Part shown: positions 15,173 through 18,329 of the stretch, in pieces | Numbering within the stretch: position 1 is the first letter of the stretch | Layout of the letters: the number at the start of each line of letters is the position of its first letter | Assembly (NCBI GenBank): GCA_027457205.1 | Contig: DAIDTM010000375.1 | Span: 1-18,329 of the forward strand | Origin: Anaerolineae bacterium | GTDB lineage: Bacteria > Chloroflexota > Anaerolineae > UBA4142 | Length of the DNA: 18,329 nt | Reading direction: 5' to 3' | Made by a program: the position numbers and the translations under genes | Notes under the pieces: generated by a model | The model's database searches: none | The model's input: only the letters and a program-made list of their open reading frames with translations | What the model was told of the DNA's origin: nothing

Positions 15173-16756
15173 TCAGTTGACCTTTTTCTCGCGTCCTTCC
15201 CAGTAGGGTTGGCGCAGATTGGCTTTCAGGATTTTGCCGGTGCCACCCTTGGGCAATGTATCGCGAAACTCGATCGATTTGGGCATCTTAAAGCCGGCGA
15301 GGTTCGCTTTGCAGTGCGCCATAAGTTCGTCGACCGTCGCGGTCTGTCCGGGCTTGAGGACGACGATGGCTTTGGGCACCTCGCCCCACTTTTCATCCGG
15401 CGCGGCGACAACGGCGCACTCAAACACTTTCGGGTGTGCGTATAGCACATTTTCGATTTCAACCGACGAGATGTTCTCGCCGCCACTGATGATAATGTCC
15501 TTACTGCGATCGACGATCGTCACGTAACCTTCGTCATCGACCACTGCCATATCGCCGGTGTGGAACCAACCGTTGCGGATCGCGTTCCGGGTTGCGTCGG
15601 GGTCCTTGTAATATCCGTCCATCACGTGGTTGGAATGGACGACGATTTCGCCAATCTGCTTGCCATCCGGGCGAACGTCCTGGTCATTCGCATCGACGAC
15701 GCGGATATTCGCGCCGGGGATCGAATAGCCGGTCTTCGCCTGCCGCGCGAGTTTCATTTCCAGCGACTCGCCCGTCAGATGCGCTTTGGGCTGCGAGAGC
15801 GTCAGCACCGGCGTCGTCTCGGTCAGACCATAACCAACGATGCATAGGCAGCCAAATTTTTCCTGGATCGCTTTGACCAAGGCGGGTGCGGAAGGCGCGC
15901 CGCCCAGCACCACGCTTTTCACCGACGACAGGTTGTACTTGCCGAGATCAGGATAATTCAACAGCGCGTTGAAAATCGTCGGCACGCCGAGCATGAACGT
16001 GACCTTGTGCTGCTGTACCATCCCGAGCAGCATCGCCGGATCGATCTTGCGGAGCATCACGTGCGTGCCGCCTGCCATCGTCAAAAACTGCGGCGTGCCC
16101 CAACCATTAACGTGGAAGAGCGGGACGATGTGCAAGATCACGTCCGCGTCCGTCACGCGCAAGCCAATCGCCGCGTCCAGCGCGTGCAGATACAACGTGC
16201 GATGCGTGACCGCCGCGCCTTTGGGCTTGCCGGTCGTGCCGCTCGTGTAAAACAATTCAGCCACCTCGTTCTCATCGATGACCGGCGGATGATACTCGGC
16301 GTTCGCGGAGGCGAGCAGCGCTTCGGACTCGTGCGTCGCCGTGCCTTCGCCCGCTCCCTCCATCACGACAAAGAATTTCGTCGCCTGCAGCGCGCCCTTG
16401 ATGCTCTGCACGAGCGGCAGAAAATCGTTGTGGAAGAAGAGGAACTTGCTGCCCGAGTGATTGAGGATGAACGTGATGTCTTGCGGAGTGAGCCGAATGT
16501 TGATCGGGTTGAGGATGCCGCCGGCTTCGATCACGCCATAGTACCCTTCGAGCAATTGGTGCGTGTTGTACGTGATGAAGGACACGCGGTCGCCCTTTTC
16601 CAAACCCAGTTTGCGGAGCGCGTTCGCCAGCCGGTGCGTGCGCTCACCGAACTGCGCGTACGTGAATTGCTTTTCGCCGTCGATTACACCGATCTTTTTG
16701 GCGAACAGCATTTCAGCACGATCTCGAAATTCCAGTGGACACAGTGGGACAAACAT
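15173..16756 (-). CDS. Acyl-CoA synthetase (AMP-forming), long/medium-chain fatty acid ligase type
   Basis: This 527-residue adenylate-forming enzyme activates a carboxylic acid, probably a fatty acid, to its CoA thioester through an acyl-AMP intermediate. The P-loop YTSGTTGKPKG is at 170-180, the A5 motif YGLTETTP at 309-316, TGD with Asp402, the hinge region DRSKDIIISGGENIS from 416, and the catalytic Lys508 in LPKGGTGKIL. Length and all motifs are normal. A strong GGAAGGAGG precedes the ATG at the right distance. It is transcribed alone from its own promoter and ends at a hairpin. Acid chain length cannot be read from the sequence. Confidence 0.93.
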   Translation of the reverse strand: MFVPLCPLEFRDRAEMLFAKKIGVIDGEKQFTYAQFGERTHRLANALRKLGLEKGDRVSFITYNTHQLLEGYYGVIEAGGILNPINIRLTPQDITFILNHSGSKFLFFHNDFLPLVQSIKGALQATKFFVVMEGAGEGTATHESEALLASANAEYHPPVIDENEVAELFYTSGTTGKPKGAAVTHRTLYLHALDAAIGLRVTDADVILHIVPLFHVNGWGTPQFLTMAGGTHVMLRKIDPAMLLGMVQQHKVTFMLGVPTIFNALLNYPDLGKYNLSSVKSVVLGGAPSAPALVKAIQEKFGCLCIVGYGLTETTPVLTLSQPKAHLTGESLEMKLARQAKTGYSIPGANIRVVDANDQDVRPDGKQIGEIVVHSNHVMDGYYKDPDATRNAIRNGWFHTGDMAVVDDEGYVTIVDRSKDIIISGGENISSVEIENVLYAHPKVFECAVVAAPDEKWGEVPKAIVVLKPGQTATVDELMAHCKANLAGFKMPKSIEFRDTLPKGGTGKILKANLRQPYWEGREKKVN

Positions 16757-16816
16757 CGTTGTTCCTCCTTCCGTGAGATTCTGTTTTTGGCTCAGCGCGA
16801 ATCACTTGCTTAAACG

Positions 16817-16845
16817 ATTCTAACACAAAGAGTACCGCGTGACAA
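16817..16845 (-). promoter_or_regulatory. Sigma70-like promoter of the acyl-CoA synthetase gene
   Basis: Minus-strand TTGTCA (16840-16845), 17-base spacer, TAGAAT (16817-16822). The predicted leader is about 54 bases. It lies back to back with the + strand promoter at 16877-16905 in the divergent gap 16757-16959. Confidence 0.72.
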
Positions 16846-16876
16846 GGGGAGCGCCGCGGCTTTCTTCCAGGGAACA

Positions 16877-16905
16877 TTGACACAAAATTGGCACTGGTGT
16901 AATAT
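16877..16905 (+). promoter_or_regulatory. Sigma70-like promoter of the sugar-type importer operon
   Basis: A consensus TTGACA (16877-16882), 17-base spacer and TAATAT (16900-16905). Transcription should start near 16912, giving a leader of about 54 bases before the binding-protein gene. No clear operator palindrome was seen around it. Confidence 0.78.
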
Positions 16906-16952
16906 ACGCCGCGCCGGGACGCGTAATGTCGCGCGCCTCGAAAAATTCATCA

Positions 16953-16958
16953 AAGGAG
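16953..16958 (+). promoter_or_regulatory. Ribosome-binding site that decides the binding-protein start
   Basis: AAGGAG ends one base before the ATG at 16960 but seven bases before the in-frame ATG at 16966. The spacing favours 16966 as the true start. Confidence 0.65.
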
Positions 16959-16965
16959 TATGAAA

Positions 16966-18279
16966 ATGTCATCATGGATCCGACCGCCAAAGAGGGTGAT
17001 GGTCATTTCCGCGCTGGCGATTCTCGTGCTGGGACTCGCCGCGTGCGCCCCCGCCGCCACGCCTACGCCCAGCTCGGTGACACTCACGTTCTATTACCCG
17101 GTCGCCGTCCCCGGTCCGATCACCCAAATCATCGACGGCTACATCGCCAAGTTCCAACAACAAAATCCTGGCATCAAAGTCAACGCCGTCCTCTCCGGCG
17201 GCTATCCCGACACGCTGACGAAAATCCAAACGACGATCAAGGGCGGCGGCACTCCGCCGGATGTCGCAGTGATGTTATCGACCGATCTTTATTCGCTCGT
17301 CGATTCAAACGCGATTCAGCCGCTTGACGACTATGTCAAGGCAGCGGGCGGCGATTCATTCACCTCCGACTTTTATCCCGCGTTCCTCGCCAACTCGAAC
17401 TATCAGGGTCACATCTGGAGTCTGCCGTTCCAGCGCTCGACGCCGGTGCTGTACTACAACAAGGATATGTTCAAAGCCGCCGGACTCGATCCGAGCAAGG
17501 GACCAGCGAATTTCCAGGAAATGGTTGCCGACGCGCAGAAACTGACCAAGCCCGACGGCAGCACCTGGGGTCTCGAAATCTCGTCCGATGGAATTCCGTA
17601 CTGGTTGTTCCAATCGTTCGTCATCGGCAACGGCGTGAACGTCGTCGGCAGCGCCGCCAACAAGGTCACTTTCAACTCGCCGCAGACCATTCAAGCGCTG
17701 CAAGATTTCTCGGATCTCTCCGGCAAGTACAAGGTCATGCCGACCGGCATCTTGCAATGGGCCAATATGCCGAATGATTTCGTCAACGGCAAAGCCGCGA
17801 TGATCTGGCACTCGAGCGGTTCGCTCACGAATATTCTGAAGCAAGCCAAGTTCAACGTCGGCGTCAGCTATACTGTTGGAGATAAAGGATTTGGCGCGCC
17901 GACCGGCGGCGGAAACATCTACATGCTGAAAGGCATTCCCGCCGATCATCAAGCCGCGGCATGGAAGTTCATTCAGTTCATGTCCTCCACCGACATTCAA
18001 GCCGATTGGAGCATCAACACCGGCTACATCCCCGGGCGAAAATCGTCTATGGATACCGCGGCGATGAAGGCGTATATCGCCAAAGTGCCGCAAGCCGCGG
18101 TCGCGCCGGCAGGATTGCAGTACGCCGGCGCGGAACTCGCCGCGCACAATAACGCGCAGATTCAAAAAGCTCTCGGCGACGCGGTGCAAGCCGTGTTGAC
18201 CGGCAAGAGCACACCCGCCGACGCGCTTGCCGCCGCGCAGCAGCAAGCCGATCAGATTCTCTCTGCATTCAAGGACTAG
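16966..18279 (+). CDS. Extracellular solute-binding lipoprotein, family 1 (sugar/glycerol-phosphate type)
   Basis: This 437-residue binding protein is of the UgpB/MalE-like cluster. The signal peptide ends in the lipobox LAAC with Cys27, followed by a short Ala/Pro/Thr tether. The mature part starts VTLTFYYPVAVPGPITQIIDGY, has the family's FQQQNPGIKVNAVLSGGYPDTLTKIQT segment and the characteristic LPFQRSTPVLYYNKDMFKAAGLDP motif, and later AAWKFIQFMSS. Such proteins deliver oligosaccharides, glycerol-3-phosphate diesters or related compounds to two permeases. An ATG two codons upstream is possible but is too close to the ribosome-binding site. The putative permease start follows six bases after the stop. 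The ligand is unknown. Confidence 0.93.
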   Translation: MSSWIRPPKRVMVISALAILVLGLAACAPAATPTPSSVTLTFYYPVAVPGPITQIIDGYIAKFQQQNPGIKVNAVLSGGYPDTLTKIQTTIKGGGTPPDVAVMLSTDLYSLVDSNAIQPLDDYVKAAGGDSFTSDFYPAFLANSNYQGHIWSLPFQRSTPVLYYNKDMFKAAGLDPSKGPANFQEMVADAQKLTKPDGSTWGLEISSDGIPYWLFQSFVIGNGVNVVGSAANKVTFNSPQTIQALQDFSDLSGKYKVMPTGILQWANMPNDFVNGKAAMIWHSSGSLTNILKQAKFNVGVSYTVGDKGFGAPTGGGNIYMLKGIPADHQAAAWKFIQFMSSTDIQADWSINTGYIPGRKSSMDTAAMKAYIAKVPQAAVAPAGLQYAGAELAAHNNAQIQKALGDAVQAVLTGKSTPADALAAAQQQADQILSAFKD

Positions 18280-18284
18280 CGCGG

Positions 18285-18329
18285 ATGACGCTGCGCCCGC
18301 GCGCCAGTATCGCTAGAACGGAGCGGCGG
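18285..18329 (+). CDS. Probable start of an ABC sugar permease (3' partial)
   Basis: An ATG six bases after the binding-protein stop opens a frame that runs to the window edge (15 codons, MTLRPRASIARTERR). The basic N-terminus fits the cytoplasmic head of a MalF/UgpA-type permease, and gene order in these operons predicts one here. The ribosome-binding site is poor and no membrane span is reached, so the identity rests on context. Confidence 0.45.
   Translation, partial: MTLRPRASIARTERR

Noticed and set aside
16007..16813. Plus-strand open frame opposite the acyl-CoA synthetase
   Set aside because: It has Arg-rich composition without motifs and runs across the synthetase start and promoter; it is a shadow frame.

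Overview
The window looks like chromosomal DNA from a high-GC, Gram-positive-style or monoderm bacterium, most likely a Chloroflexota (Anaerolineae-like) genome. This is inferred from lipoprotein signals of the type LAAC followed by Ala/Pro/Thr-rich tethers, from a long TPTxT linker in a secreted hydrolase, from the FabG-like, acyl-CoA ligase and sugar-transport gene content, and from GC-rich codon use. No rRNA or other phylogenetic marker is present, so the assignment is a judgement. No tRNA, rRNA, CRISPR array, insertion sequence or attachment site was seen.

Left end (2-2372, + strand): an importer operon of three overlapping genes, an ATPase cut by the window edge, a SsuC/TauC-type permease and an NMT1/THI5-like binding lipoprotein. 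It ends at a perfect 20-bp stem that also faces the convergent neighbour.

Middle (14908 down to 2442, - strand): nine codirectional genes in several transcription units. Reading along the minus strand they are: a lipoprotein with an internal duplication and an HD-domain protein (own promoter); an ABC-2 ATPase, an ABC-2/SpoIIM-like permease and an RNase Z-like metallo-hydrolase (own promoter); a 1642-residue single-polypeptide restriction-modification enzyme of the Type ISP (LlaGI-like) architecture; a CDP-alcohol phosphatidyltransferase; and a secreted alpha/beta hydrolase followed by a short-chain dehydrogenase (own promoter, apparently leaderless). The restriction-modification gene is the clear accessory element: its GC content falls to about one third in the presumed target-recognition region, while its methylase/coupler part matches the neighbourhood.

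Right end (15173-18329): an acyl-CoA synthetase on the minus strand is divergent from a sugar-type binding lipoprotein on the plus strand, each with a well-formed sigma70-like promoter in the 203-base gap between them. The start of what is probably the cognate permease runs off the window.

No wholly new system can be claimed from sequence alone. The most notable items are the Type ISP enzyme with a compositionally foreign recognition region, the ABC-2/SpoIIM fusion module with its RNase Z-like partner, the duplicated-domain lipoprotein paired with an HD protein, and a dehydrogenase lacking the catalytic lysine.
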